NCBI RefSeq assembly: GCF_014650815.1
Contig: NZ_BMVR01000007.1
Location: 192,976 to 256,975, forward strand
From: Streptomyces flavofungini
Lineage (GTDB): Bacteria > Actinomycetota > Actinomycetes > Streptomycetales > Streptomycetaceae
DNA: 64,000 bases
Direction: 5' to 3'
Position numbers and translations under genes: made by a program. Below, piece after piece: positions 44,034 through 53,610 of the stretch (within the stretch, counting starts at the first letter, position 1; every line of letters starts with the position of its first letter). Below the pieces are notes generated by a model. The model saw nothing but the letters and a program-made list of their open reading frames with translations, did not search any database and was not told where the DNA came from.

Positions 44034-45266
44034 TCACACCTTCGCGTCCGCCTCCGCACCCGCCACCGGCGCCGCAGCCGCAGGCCAGCTGATCCGTGCC
44101 GCGAACACCGACACCAGCGACGCCGAGACCGCCACCGCCGCCATGCCCCAGACCAGGCTCGTGCCGTGGGCGAGGAAACCGATGAGCGGCGGCCCGGCGA
44201 GCAGCCCCGTCGTACCCATCGCGGCGACCAGGGCCAGCGCCTCCGAACCCTGCCGCGCCGCCGCCACGTACACGCACGGCGTGACCGCCGCGATGCCGAG
44301 GCCCATGCAGGCGAAGCCGATCAGGGCCGGTACGACGCCACCGGCAAGGAGGGCGAACGCGAGGCCCGCGGCGGCCAGGAGGCTGCCGACGCGCACGACG
44401 CGGGCGTCGCCGAACCGGGTGCGCCAGCCGTCGGCGAAGAGCCGGGCGAGCACCATCATGACGGAGACCACGGCGATGCCGAGCGGCGCGAGGCGCGCCG
44501 ACGCGTCGGCGACCTCCTTCATGTACAGCGCCGACCAGTCGTTCATGGCGCCCTCCGCGACGGTGCCGCACACCATGGCGCCGCCCATCCACAGCGTCAC
44601 GCGGGCGGGCAGGCTCCAGCCGCGCTTGGTCTTCTGCCGGGATGCGTCGGCGTCCTGCTCGGCGGCCCCGTCGGCACCCGCGTCGGCGGGCTTCTCGTCC
44701 TGAAGGAGTGCCGGTTGCGCGAACAGCGTGAGCAACAGGACCAGCACCGTCGCGACACCGAAATGCAGTGCCACCGACGAGCTCAGCGCGCTCATGCCGG
44801 AGGCGAGGAGCGCGGCGCCCAGCGATCCGGCGCTGAACGTCGCGTGCAACTGCGACATGGCGGTCCGCTCGTGCCGGGCCTCCAGCGCGGCGCCCTGCGC
44901 GTTCATGGCGACGTTCAGACAGCCGACGCCCACGCCGTCGGCGCACATGACGACGAGGGCGACCGGGTAGTTCGGCGCGGCGGCCAGGGCGAGCAGGAGC
45001 ACGCCGAGGAACAGGGCCGACACCAGCGCGAGGCGCCGCGAGCCCCAGCGTCTGGTGAGCGCGGCGACCAGCGGGAAGGACGCCGCCGCGCCCACCCCGC
45101 AGGCCATCAGGAGCAGCCCGAGCTCGGCCTCGGACAGGTCGAGCTCGGACTTGAGCGCGGGCAGCCGCGCCGCCCACGTGGCGTACTGGAAGCCCAGGAC
45201 GCAGAACAGCGCCGCGATGGCCAGTTGTGCGCGCCGGAACTCATCGCGAACGAGTGATCTTTGCAT
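44034..45266 (-). CDS. MFS transporter, last gene of a five-gene operon
   Basis: The product is 410 aa with about 12 helices. Two halves are joined by an acidic loop (ALLQDEKPADAGADGAAEQD at about 194-213). The first helix pair carries QYATWAARLPALKSELDLS, typical of the fucose-permease-like or YbjJ group. ATG 45266 lies 8 bases after the GNAT stop, with GAAGGACGAAGAGG as ribosome site. In this operon it probably exports the pathway product. Substrate is not readable. Confidence 0.85.
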   Translation of the reverse strand: MQRSLVRDEFRRAQLAIAALFCVLGFQYATWAARLPALKSELDLSEAELGLLLMACGVGAAASFPLVAALTRRWGSRRLALVSALFLGVLLLALAAAPNYPVALVVMCADGVGVGCLNVAMNAQGAALEARHERTAMSQLHATFSAGSLGAALLASGMSALSSSVALHFGVATVLVLLLTLFAQPALLQDEKPADAGADGAAEQDADASRQKTKRGWSLPARVTLWMGGAMVCGTVAEGAMNDWSALYMKEVADASARLAPLGIAVVSVMMVLARLFADGWRTRFGDARVVRVGSLLAAAGLAFALLAGGVVPALIGFACMGLGIAAVTPCVYVAAARQGSEALALVAAMGTTGLLAGPPLIGFLAHGTSLVWGMAAVAVSASLVSVFAARISWPAAAAPVAGAEADAKV

Positions 45267-45274
45267 CAGCGTCT

Positions 45275-45829
45275 TCAGCCTCTTCGTCCTTCCGGCACCG
45301 CCGCGGACATGTAGACCGCGTCCGTGCCGTAGCTGCCCGGGAGCGGGATCTCCCGATGGGCCCGGTACCCCTGCGCCGACCAGAAGGTCTCGCTCCCCGC
45401 GACGGCGACCAGGGAGATCTGCTCGTACGTCTGCGCCCGCGCCGTCGTCGCCAGGTGCCGCAGGAGCCGCCGGGCGAGCCCGCGCCCACGGAAGTCCTCG
45501 GCGACGACGAGGTCGTGCAGGTGCAGGTTGTCCGAGGGGAAGGCGGGGGGAGCGGATGCCCCGGGGGCGCCTGCGGGCGCGGACTCCTCCGCCCGCGCCA
45601 GGTCCGGCGACTCGAACGGCGGGTACGGCAGCGCGAGCAGATACCCCGCCGGGCCCTCGGCGCAGTCCAGCACGAAGCAGGTGCTCGGCGAGGCGCGCGC
45701 CCGCGACTCCAGGGCGGTCCGGCCCTCCGAGAGCCCGAGCGGCGTGTACACCGCAGCCTCCAGGGCCGCGATGCCGTCCCAGTCGCCGTCGGCGATGTGC
45801 CGCAGCCGGACGTGTACGTCGTGGGTCAT
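45275..45829 (-). CDS. GNAT-family N-acetyltransferase in the operon
   Basis: The product is 184 aa. VRLRHIADGDWDGIAALE opens the fold, and LHDLVVAEDFRGRGLARRLL is the acetyl-CoA loop (RGRGLA). A Pro/Ala insert lies at 80-98. ATG 45829 overlaps the decarboxylase stop by four bases, so the two are coupled. It may acetylate the amine left by the decarboxylase, as protection or tailoring. That is inferred from position. Confidence 0.85.
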   Translation of the reverse strand: MTHDVHVRLRHIADGDWDGIAALEAAVYTPLGLSEGRTALESRARASPSTCFVLDCAEGPAGYLLALPYPPFESPDLARAEESAPAGAPGASAPPAFPSDNLHLHDLVVAEDFRGRGLARRLLRHLATTARAQTYEQISLVAVAGSETFWSAQGYRAHREIPLPGSYGTDAVYMSAAVPEGRRG

Positions 45830-47043
45830 CCGGCGCGCCCTCCCGCCGAGGACACGACGGGCGGGGCGGCGTCGCCCTCGCCGCGTATCCACGTATAGGG
45901 CAGCGGGCCGAAGCCGTTGAAGCCCTGAGTGGTGTAGCTCGTCGCGTACGCGCCGCAGGAGAGGATCCACACCGGGTCGCCCGACGCGACGTTCCTCGGC
46001 ACGTGCACCAGGCTGCCCTCGTGGCTGTACGCGTCGTCGCTGTCGCAGGTGGGGCCCGCGACGACGGCCGGGACATAGTCGCTGCCCCGGTACTCCGGGA
46101 AGACCAGCGTGTACTGCAGCGCGTCCATCTCGTACAGGCCGTTGAACTTGCCGCAACTCAGGTACAGCCAGTGCTGGCGCTCACCCGTGATCTGTTCGCG
46201 CGCGGAGAGCCGCGACACATGGGCGCGGACGGCGCCGTGGTCGGCGACCAGATAGCGGCCCGGCTCGATGACGAAGTCCAGCGGGGTCCCGGTCACCGCC
46301 CGGAGCCGCTGCATGCCCTCGCGGATCACGGCGAAGATCTTGTCCAGGGGCGGGTCGAGGGGCCTGCCGTACCGGTCCCGGTAGCCGAGGGCGGGCAGGC
46401 CGCCGCCCAGGTTGATGTGGTCGAGGCGGATGCCGCGCCGCTCCAGGGCCGCGAGCACGTCGGCCATGCGGTCGAACGCGTCGCACCAGGACTCCGCGGT
46501 CATCTGCTGGGAGCCGACGTGCACGGACAGGCCCGACGGCGTCAGGCCCGACGCCCGCGCCGTCGAGAGCACCCGCAGGGCGTCGGCGGGGGAGCAGCCG
46601 AACTTGTGGCTGAGACCCCACAGGGCGCCCGCGCCGTCGGTGGCGAGGCGGCAGAACACGCGGGAGCCGGGGGCGAGTGCCGCGATCGCGCGGACGTCCT
46701 CCACGCTGTCCGTCGCGAAGTCCCTGATGCCGAGGTCGTACGCCTCGGCGATGTGCCGGTCGGACTTGATGGTGTTGCCGTAGTGGATCCGGTCCGTCGA
46801 CGCGCCGGTCCCGAGGGCCTGCGCGATCTCGTGCGGGCTCGCCGCGTCGAAACCGGCGCCCCGCCCGGCGAGGCAGGAGAGCACCTCGTCGACCGGGCAG
46901 GCCTTCATCGCGAACCGGACGGCCACGCCCGGCAGTTCACGCACCAGGGAGTCGTGGCGCTCCGCGATGCCGGGCAGGTCGTAGACGATCTGGTCCTCCG
47001 TGGCGGCCGCCAGGGCCGCCCGCAGGTTGGTCGTTTCGTACAT
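45826..47043 (-). CDS. Fold-III PLP-dependent ornithine/diaminopimelate-type decarboxylase
   Basis: The product is 405 aa. Lys47 in FAMKACP forms the Schiff base. HVGSQ near 177, INLGGGLPA near 223 and EPGRYLVAD near 271 bind the cofactor phosphate. GPTCDSDD near residue 334 gives the catalytic Cys-Asp pair of the ornithine/lysine/arginine decarboxylase branch, and the C-terminal YATSYTTQGFNGF fits that branch. It decarboxylates a basic or modified amino acid. Located between the DUF6271-like and GNAT genes, it probably acts in a dedicated pathway, not general polyamine synthesis. Confidence 0.88.
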   Translation of the reverse strand: MYETTNLRAALAAATEDQIVYDLPGIAERHDSLVRELPGVAVRFAMKACPVDEVLSCLAGRGAGFDAASPHEIAQALGTGASTDRIHYGNTIKSDRHIAEAYDLGIRDFATDSVEDVRAIAALAPGSRVFCRLATDGAGALWGLSHKFGCSPADALRVLSTARASGLTPSGLSVHVGSQQMTAESWCDAFDRMADVLAALERRGIRLDHINLGGGLPALGYRDRYGRPLDPPLDKIFAVIREGMQRLRAVTGTPLDFVIEPGRYLVADHGAVRAHVSRLSAREQITGERQHWLYLSCGKFNGLYEMDALQYTLVFPEYRGSDYVPAVVAGPTCDSDDAYSHEGSLVHVPRNVASGDPVWILSCGAYATSYTTQGFNGFGPLPYTWIRGEGDAAPPVVSSAGGRAG

Positions 47044-47061
47044 GGTGGATGCCCTGTTCCG

Positions 47062-48369
47062 CTACGCGTGCAGTCGGCTGAGGCTCGTGGACCCGCTCGC
47101 CCGGACCAGCGCCGCCCAGGTCTCGATGAGCAGCGCGAAGTCCTCCATGTCCTGCCGTGCCTCGTCGAGCAGCCGCCCGCGCCGGGGCGCCAGGGCGTCG
47201 GCGAACTCGGCGTACTTGCCGCCGAGTCTGCGGTAGGAACGATCGAGGGCGTCGAGCCGCGCCACGTTCTCCGCCGTGTCCAACCGGGTGCTCTCCCGGA
47301 CGAGTTCGGCGATCCGCCCCACGCGCACCTCGTGGTGCTCGTCGAGCAGCGCGGACCCGGCCTCCGTCATCTCGCGGTAGACATGGTTCAGATACAGCAT
47401 CGACAGGAAGAACTTCACGAATCTGTTCTGATATGCGACGAAGCCGGACTCGGTCCTGCGCTCGCCCGTGTAGAAGTTCACGATGTTGCGGTTGTGCACG
47501 ACTCCGGGCAGCGTGGCGTCGTACACCAGATGCAGCAGGAAGTAGTCGCTGCCGATGGTGTCGGTCGCCGGGGGCAGCGGCACCTGCTCGTGCACCCGGT
47601 GGAAGCTGATGTTGCACATGTCGACCCGCATCGGGTCGACCAGGGTCAGGTCCGCCCGGTCGCCGGTGAACGGGTCGTGCCCGGCGCCCCGGAAGGACTC
47701 GTCGACCAGCTCCCGCTTCTGCTCCGTGGTCCAGTCCGACGGCGCCCACAGGCTGACGACGTCGTGGTAGACCTCGCGGTCCAGGTCGCGCATCTCGCCG
47801 ATGTCCACAGACAGTTCACCGATGAACGACGAGCCCACGAGCACCACGGGCTTGTCCGCGTGCGCCGCCGCGAGGTCGGTCCCGGTGACACCGCCGACCG
47901 CGTCGGCCGCGCGCTTGCCGAGGGACATCAGCTCGTGGTGGACGGGGTAGACGGGCTCGCCGTTCAGGACCTGGTAGTCGCTGTCGGAGTCCCTGCGGTG
48001 CACCGACGCGCAGCCGAGCGCGGCGGCGATGAGGAACGCCCGGTTGGTGCAGGCGCCGTACGACACGGCGGCGGGCAGCATCAGGTCGAGCAGCAGGTCC
48101 TGCTTCACGGCGCCGGAGGCGTCGATCACCTCCCGCAGGAAGTCCCGCTGTGCCTCCTCGCCGAGGTGGTGGACCACGACCCCGGCGGCGGGCGCCGTCC
48201 GGGCGGCGCGGGCGTGCTCGGCGAAGGTGGCGGGGCCGGAGGAGTCGAGGATCAGTACGTGCACCTCGACGTCGAACGTCCGGGTCGCGTACGCCGCCTC
48301 CTGGAGCAGGGCCACGATCATCGCGGTGCACGCCCGGTTGGTGGGCAGGGTCAGGCAGATCTTGCGCAT
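47062..48369 (-). CDS. DUF6271-family protein, glycosyltransferase-like
   Basis: The product is 435 aa, cytosolic. The N-terminus MRKICLTLPTNRA and a VHVLILDSSG strand look like a GT-A nucleotide-sugar fold. HRRDSDSDYQ at 124-133 gives a DxD motif at 127-131 that could bind metal. RVDMCNISFHRVHEQ and HNRNIVNFYTGER are other conserved-looking segments. The family name is my best match; its chemistry is not established. ATG 48369 is used because GGAG precedes it. It is the second gene of the operon, 20 bases after the PhyH stop. Confidence 0.7.
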   Translation of the reverse strand: MRKICLTLPTNRACTAMIVALLQEAAYATRTFDVEVHVLILDSSGPATFAEHARAARTAPAAGVVVHHLGEEAQRDFLREVIDASGAVKQDLLLDLMLPAAVSYGACTNRAFLIAAALGCASVHRRDSDSDYQVLNGEPVYPVHHELMSLGKRAADAVGGVTGTDLAAAHADKPVVLVGSSFIGELSVDIGEMRDLDREVYHDVVSLWAPSDWTTEQKRELVDESFRGAGHDPFTGDRADLTLVDPMRVDMCNISFHRVHEQVPLPPATDTIGSDYFLLHLVYDATLPGVVHNRNIVNFYTGERRTESGFVAYQNRFVKFFLSMLYLNHVYREMTEAGSALLDEHHEVRVGRIAELVRESTRLDTAENVARLDALDRSYRRLGGKYAEFADALAPRRGRLLDEARQDMEDFALLIETWAALVRASGSTSLSRLHA

Positions 48370-48389
48370 GGCGGTTCTCCGCTTCACCA

Positions 48390-49415
48390 CTAGGCGTTGT
48401 CGGCGTGCCAGGAACTGAGGCCGAGGAGCTTCTCGCCCAGCTCGGTGAGTTCGGCCGTGCCGTAGCGCTCCGACTCGTGCCGCGTGGCGTCACCGACGAG
48501 CGTCGCGTTCCAGTCCGGTGTGGAGAGGTTCCGCCAGGACTCGACCCGTGACTTGCGCAGGATGTGGCTCGACTCCAGCGCAGGCATCATGGAGAGGTAC
48601 TGCACCGAACGGACACCGTCGGCAGAGGTGTTGGGGGCGACGCCGTGCGCCAGCATGCCGTTCCAGATCAGCAGGTCGCCCGCCTTCAACTCGGGCCGGA
48701 CCACCGGGAACTCGGCGCGGTCGGCGTTGGGGCGGATCGGGTCGCGGTCCGCGGGCTGGTCGAGCTTCCACCGGTCGAACCGGTGGAACAGCTCCGGTGA
48801 GCACTGGAACCCGCCCAGCTCGGGCTGGGTGTCGTGGAGCGCGATGATGCCCTGCACCCGCTGCGGCAGCACCCCGCGCGTGGAGTCGACGTCCCAGTGC
48901 AGCTCGATGTCGAAGCCCTCTTCCGTGGGCGCGATCAGCGCGCGGTCACGGTTCTTGACGTTCGGCGGATTGAGGTTGAGCCGGTCGAGGGTCACCCACA
49001 GCTCCTCGCAGTCCCACACGTCCACGAACGCGTCGTAGACCCGCTGCGTCTGGCGGCTGTCCCAGATCAGCTGGTGGTGGTACGCCTCCACGAAGCCGTA
49101 GATGTAGAGGTCCCGCTCCAGGTCGGTGCTGAACTCCCGCTCCTCGTACCAGGTGTCGGGCCGGGACCGGTCAAGTCCCTGGAACTCCCAGGTGAAGTCG
49201 AGCAGGCGGCCCGCGGCCTCGGCGGATATCGCCTCCTCCACCACGACGTAGCCGTAGTCCTGCCAGGAGGCGAACTGCTCCTCGGTGAGGACGCGCAGGG
49301 CGTGTGTCTTCTTGATCTCGTTGAGGGAGAACTGCGCCAGGTACGTCTCGCCGTCCGAGCTGAAATACGGGCGGTCCGACGCTGCGCGGTGCAGGAATTC
49401 GTACGGGGTGGACAT
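48390..49415 (-). CDS. PhyH-family Fe(II)/2-oxoglutarate oxygenase
   Basis: The product is 341 aa. His173 and Asp175 in ELHWDVDS with His257 in LAHGVAPNT make the iron facial triad. Arg269 in VRSVQY should bind 2-oxoglutarate. Such enzymes hydroxylate or halogenate unactivated carbons, often free amino acids. The ATG 49415 follows GGAGGA. It is the first gene of the operon PhyH, DUF6271, decarboxylase, GNAT, MFS. The nearest promoter found lies about 0.7 kb upstream and has two DasR-like boxes. Confidence 0.88.
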   Translation of the reverse strand: MSTPYEFLHRAASDRPYFSSDGETYLAQFSLNEIKKTHALRVLTEEQFASWQDYGYVVVEEAISAEAAGRLLDFTWEFQGLDRSRPDTWYEEREFSTDLERDLYIYGFVEAYHHQLIWDSRQTQRVYDAFVDVWDCEELWVTLDRLNLNPPNVKNRDRALIAPTEEGFDIELHWDVDSTRGVLPQRVQGIIALHDTQPELGGFQCSPELFHRFDRWKLDQPADRDPIRPNADRAEFPVVRPELKAGDLLIWNGMLAHGVAPNTSADGVRSVQYLSMMPALESSHILRKSRVESWRNLSTPDWNATLVGDATRHESERYGTAELTELGEKLLGLSSWHADNA

Positions 49416-50367
49416 GCGGGGTCCTCCAAGGCTGCTGGGACGCGGTGAAGCGGCACTTGTGGGCGCGGCGAAAGGGCAGGGGGGCCGCGGCTCGGTGTTC
49501 CGCGCGTGGGGGGAGGCCTCGCTGGAGAGGCGGCGACGAGAACGGCCGAGGCGCTGCCGTCGTCGCGGTCCGGGGGCAGCGCTGCCCGCCGGGCCGGCGG
49601 AGGTACCGGGGCGGCACTCGCCGCGACGGACGCGGGCGTCCGGTCGCGGGGGCGTCGCGAACGACGTGCCCCGGTCTGTCCGAGGTCTCGGTGCGTGCGG
49701 GTTCGTATCCCGCCCGCCGCATGGTGCGCGGGGTGCGGGGGGAGGGGCGGACGGTCGGTGCGCTGCCGTGGCGTGGGGGTGGTCGGTCCGGGGCCACGGT
49801 GGTGGCATGGCGTGCGGAACGTGACGGCGGATCGCGGTCCAAGGGTGCTCGACCGTGATGCGCGGGCCGCGCGCTCGGCGAGGTGCGTCCGGGGCGAGCG
49901 GCATGGCGGGGGAGGGGCAGCGGGCTTGCGGGCTGCGGGGCACTGTCGTGCCGGTGGCGCGGGCGCCGTGGTGCTCGGGGTCGACAGAGCCGGTGGTGCT
50001 ACCTCCTCGTACTCGACGCCGCTCCCGGGGCAAGAGGCCGCGGTGGGCGCGCGACGCGGGCCGTGCCACTCCTCGGCGGGGTTCGCACCGGACTCCTGGG
50101 CCCGGCGCCCGCCTCCCGTAGTGGACTAGACCAGCTTCGGTTTCCACCAAAGATGGACTAGACCAAGGGCGAAGTCAACCCCCGCCCGAACCGGGTGCGT
50201 TAGCGCGTCAGTGACCAGGCGCGCGACCCCTGGATGTGCCCTTTGGGCTGCCCGAAAGGGCATCACGAACTGCCCCCGAGGGCCGCGCGGAGTGCCTGGG
50301 ACGGGCCTGGTTGCGGGCTGCCTTGCGGACGGCTGCGGGGCGGCCCGTGGCCGGGCCGCCCCGGCGC
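49416..50367. other. 952-base stretch without a convincing gene
   Basis: No frame on either strand shows proper codon structure or a known family. The only strong signals are the leftward promoter and two dre boxes at 50122-50178. The stretch may be a very long leader of the PhyH operon or the ruins of a gene once driven by that promoter. No tRNA was found despite one T-arm-like run. Confidence 0.55.
50122..50178 (-). promoter_or_regulatory. Leftward promoter with two DasR (dre) boxes
   Basis: TGGACTAGACCA occurs twice, at 50122-50133 and 50154-50165, 32 bp apart or about three helical turns. On the minus strand TTGACT (50173-50178), 17 bases and CATCTT (50150-50155) form a promoter. The first box downstream of the -35 covers the spacer and -10, and the second lies just past the start. 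It points toward the PhyH operon. Confidence 0.75.
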
Positions 50368-51879
<1,512 letters not shown>

Positions 51880-51954
51880 GAGGGACCTCCGGAGGAGCGG
51901 GGTGCGGGATCGGCGGATCGGTCGACCGCGGCGAAAGCGGTGCGAACGAGGTGG

Positions 51955-51984
51955 ATATTGGCCTATACCAATCAACCGCGTCAA
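51955..51984 (-). promoter_or_regulatory. GH3 promoter with dre-like box
   Basis: On the minus strand TTGACG (51979-51984), 18 bases and CAATAT (51955-51960) form the promoter. The box ATTGGCCTATACCAAT at 51957-51972 has perfect outer arms, and its core TGGCCTATACCA differs from the dre core TGGTCTAGACCA at two positions. It overlaps the -10. Confidence 0.7.
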
Positions 51985-52103
51985 GGAGTGGTTCCATGCC
52001 GGTGTGTGCTCAAATGTGCTGCACAGGCAGGGGTTTCGGGATGGTCGCGGAGTGAGTCTGGCCGGTATTGGCCCTCGCCTCACGTGCCCCGGGCGTCGAT
52101 CAT

Positions 52104-52115
52104 TGGCCTAGACCT
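52104..52115. promoter_or_regulatory. Isolated dre-like box before the Rieske gene
   Basis: TGGCCTAGACCT matches 10 of 12 positions of the dre core. It lies 168 bases upstream of the Rieske start and 225 bases upstream of the GH3 start, so it could serve either. No clear promoter was seen around it. Confidence 0.45.
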
Positions 52116-52282
52116 TTTAGGTGGGGCGCAGGTGAAGCCGACTGCCTGTCTCCCGTGCATCGGACATCCGGATTGCCCGGGTCAGCCAAAGGATGTACCC
52201 GAATGTCGTTCAGGCTGTCGATCCCGCTCCGCCGGCCGCGGCGGAGCATGAAAGGAGATCCCGGACTGAAGGCGGTGGCACG

Positions 52283-53485
52283 ATGCTGCACGACGGACTT
52301 CCCTCCCTGCTCGACGAACTGGCCAGGCTCGCCGAATTGCCCCTGGAGCGCGGTGAGACGCTCCCCGCCCGGGCCTACACCAGCGCGGACTTCCACGAGC
52401 TGGAGAAGGACCGCATCTTCCGGAGCGACTGGCTGTGCGTCGGCCATGTCTCCCAGGTCTCCCGCCCCGGCGACTATGTGCGCGTCGACGACCTGGGCGT
52501 CCCCCTCGTCATCACGCGCGACGAGCACGGCGACCTGCACGCCCTGTCGAGGGTGTGCAGGCACCGCTTCATGGACGTACTGCCGCCCGAGACGACCCCC
52601 GACCAGGGCTCCCTCAAACGGATCACCTGCCCTTACCACACCTGGACGTACCGACTGAACGGCGAGTTCGCGGGACAGCTCGCGGGCGCCCCGCTGATGA
52701 ACAAGGTCGAATTCGACCGCGCCGCCTGCCGACTCCCGCAGTACCGCCTGGAGGTGTGGCACGGCCTGCTGATGGTGAGCGCGGACCCGGACGCGGCACC
52801 GCTCGCCCCGCAGTTGACCGCGCTGGACGCCACCCTGGCGCCGTACCGCCTCGACGACCTGGTCGTCGCGTACACGGCCCGCTGGGACGGCGTCCCCGCG
52901 AACTGGAAGGTTGCGTTCGAGAACGGCTCGGAGAACTACCACCACATGGGCTCACACGCGAACACCCTCGACCGGATCGTCCCCGGCAAGGACACCGTCG
53001 TCGACGAGTGCGAGGGGCGCGGGTTCAGCATGTACACCCCGTTCGCCCCCGACATGGAGATCCCCCAGGGACCGGACGGCAGGGAGCTGGTCGGCACCCT
53101 CATCCCCGGCCTCGGCCTGCGCCAGCTCTCCGGCATGACGGTCGCGGGCGTCTTCCCGAACATGGCGATGGCCCTGCTGCCCGACAGCGTGACCTTCGTG
53201 CGCTGGGTCCCCACGGGCCCCCTCACCCACGACGCGCTCGTCACCGTACTGGCCCCGGCGGAGGCCAGGCAGCGCCCCGGCTTCGACGCCTATGTGGAGG
53301 CGTCCCGGCAGCAGTTCGAGATCATCCAGGCGGAGGACCTGGTGGCCGTCCGGGGTGTGCAACGCGGCCTCGCCACCGACCCCGCGCCGTCGGGCGGCCG
53401 CTTCTCGCACCTGGAGCGCCCGCTGTGGCAGTTCCAGCGTTATCTGGCGGAGCGCCTGGCGGGGGTGGGCGCCGTGACGCCCTGA
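52283..53485 (+). CDS. Rieske non-haem iron oxygenase, alpha subunit type
   Basis: The product is 400 aa. The [2Fe-2S] ligands are in VCRHRFMD and CPYHTW (CxH...CxxH). The catalytic domain has ENGSENYHHMGSH, giving the two His of the mononuclear iron site. Sequence tone resembles ring-hydroxylating or quaternary-amine (GbcA-like) oxygenases. No ferredoxin or reductase gene is next to it. The ATG 52283 lacks a good ribosome site; AAAGGAGA lies 27 bases upstream. Substrate is unknown. A dre-like box lies upstream. Confidence 0.85.
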   Translation: MLHDGLPSLLDELARLAELPLERGETLPARAYTSADFHELEKDRIFRSDWLCVGHVSQVSRPGDYVRVDDLGVPLVITRDEHGDLHALSRVCRHRFMDVLPPETTPDQGSLKRITCPYHTWTYRLNGEFAGQLAGAPLMNKVEFDRAACRLPQYRLEVWHGLLMVSADPDAAPLAPQLTALDATLAPYRLDDLVVAYTARWDGVPANWKVAFENGSENYHHMGSHANTLDRIVPGKDTVVDECEGRGFSMYTPFAPDMEIPQGPDGRELVGTLIPGLGLRQLSGMTVAGVFPNMAMALLPDSVTFVRWVPTGPLTHDALVTVLAPAEARQRPGFDAYVEASRQQFEIIQAEDLVAVRGVQRGLATDPAPSGGRFSHLERPLWQFQRYLAERLAGVGAVTP

Positions 53486-53610
53486 GCGAGGGGGCCGCGC
53501 TCTGATCAATATGAACGCAATCGCCAAGCGCTCGAACCTCACTTCCCCCGTGCCTAGCATCAAGCCCTCCGCGCGAGGGCCGCGTCCGGAGGCCCGGGGA
53601 AGGACGACTC

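Noticed and set aside
43376..44059. Intact short transporter
   Set aside because: The helices present are parts of distant regions of a 14-helix pump, with intervening frame changes, so it is called a pseudogene.
44034..46076. Longer start for the MFS transporter running back through the GNAT gene
   Set aside because: The frame is open only because of high GC. Homology to MFS begins at the ATG at 45266, which has a ribosome site 8 bases after the GNAT stop.
49690..49715. T-arm-like run GCGGGTTCGTATCCCGC suggesting a tRNA
   Set aside because: The loop reads TTCGTAT instead of TTCRANY, and no matching acceptor, D-arm or anticodon stem occurs at the proper distance upstream.
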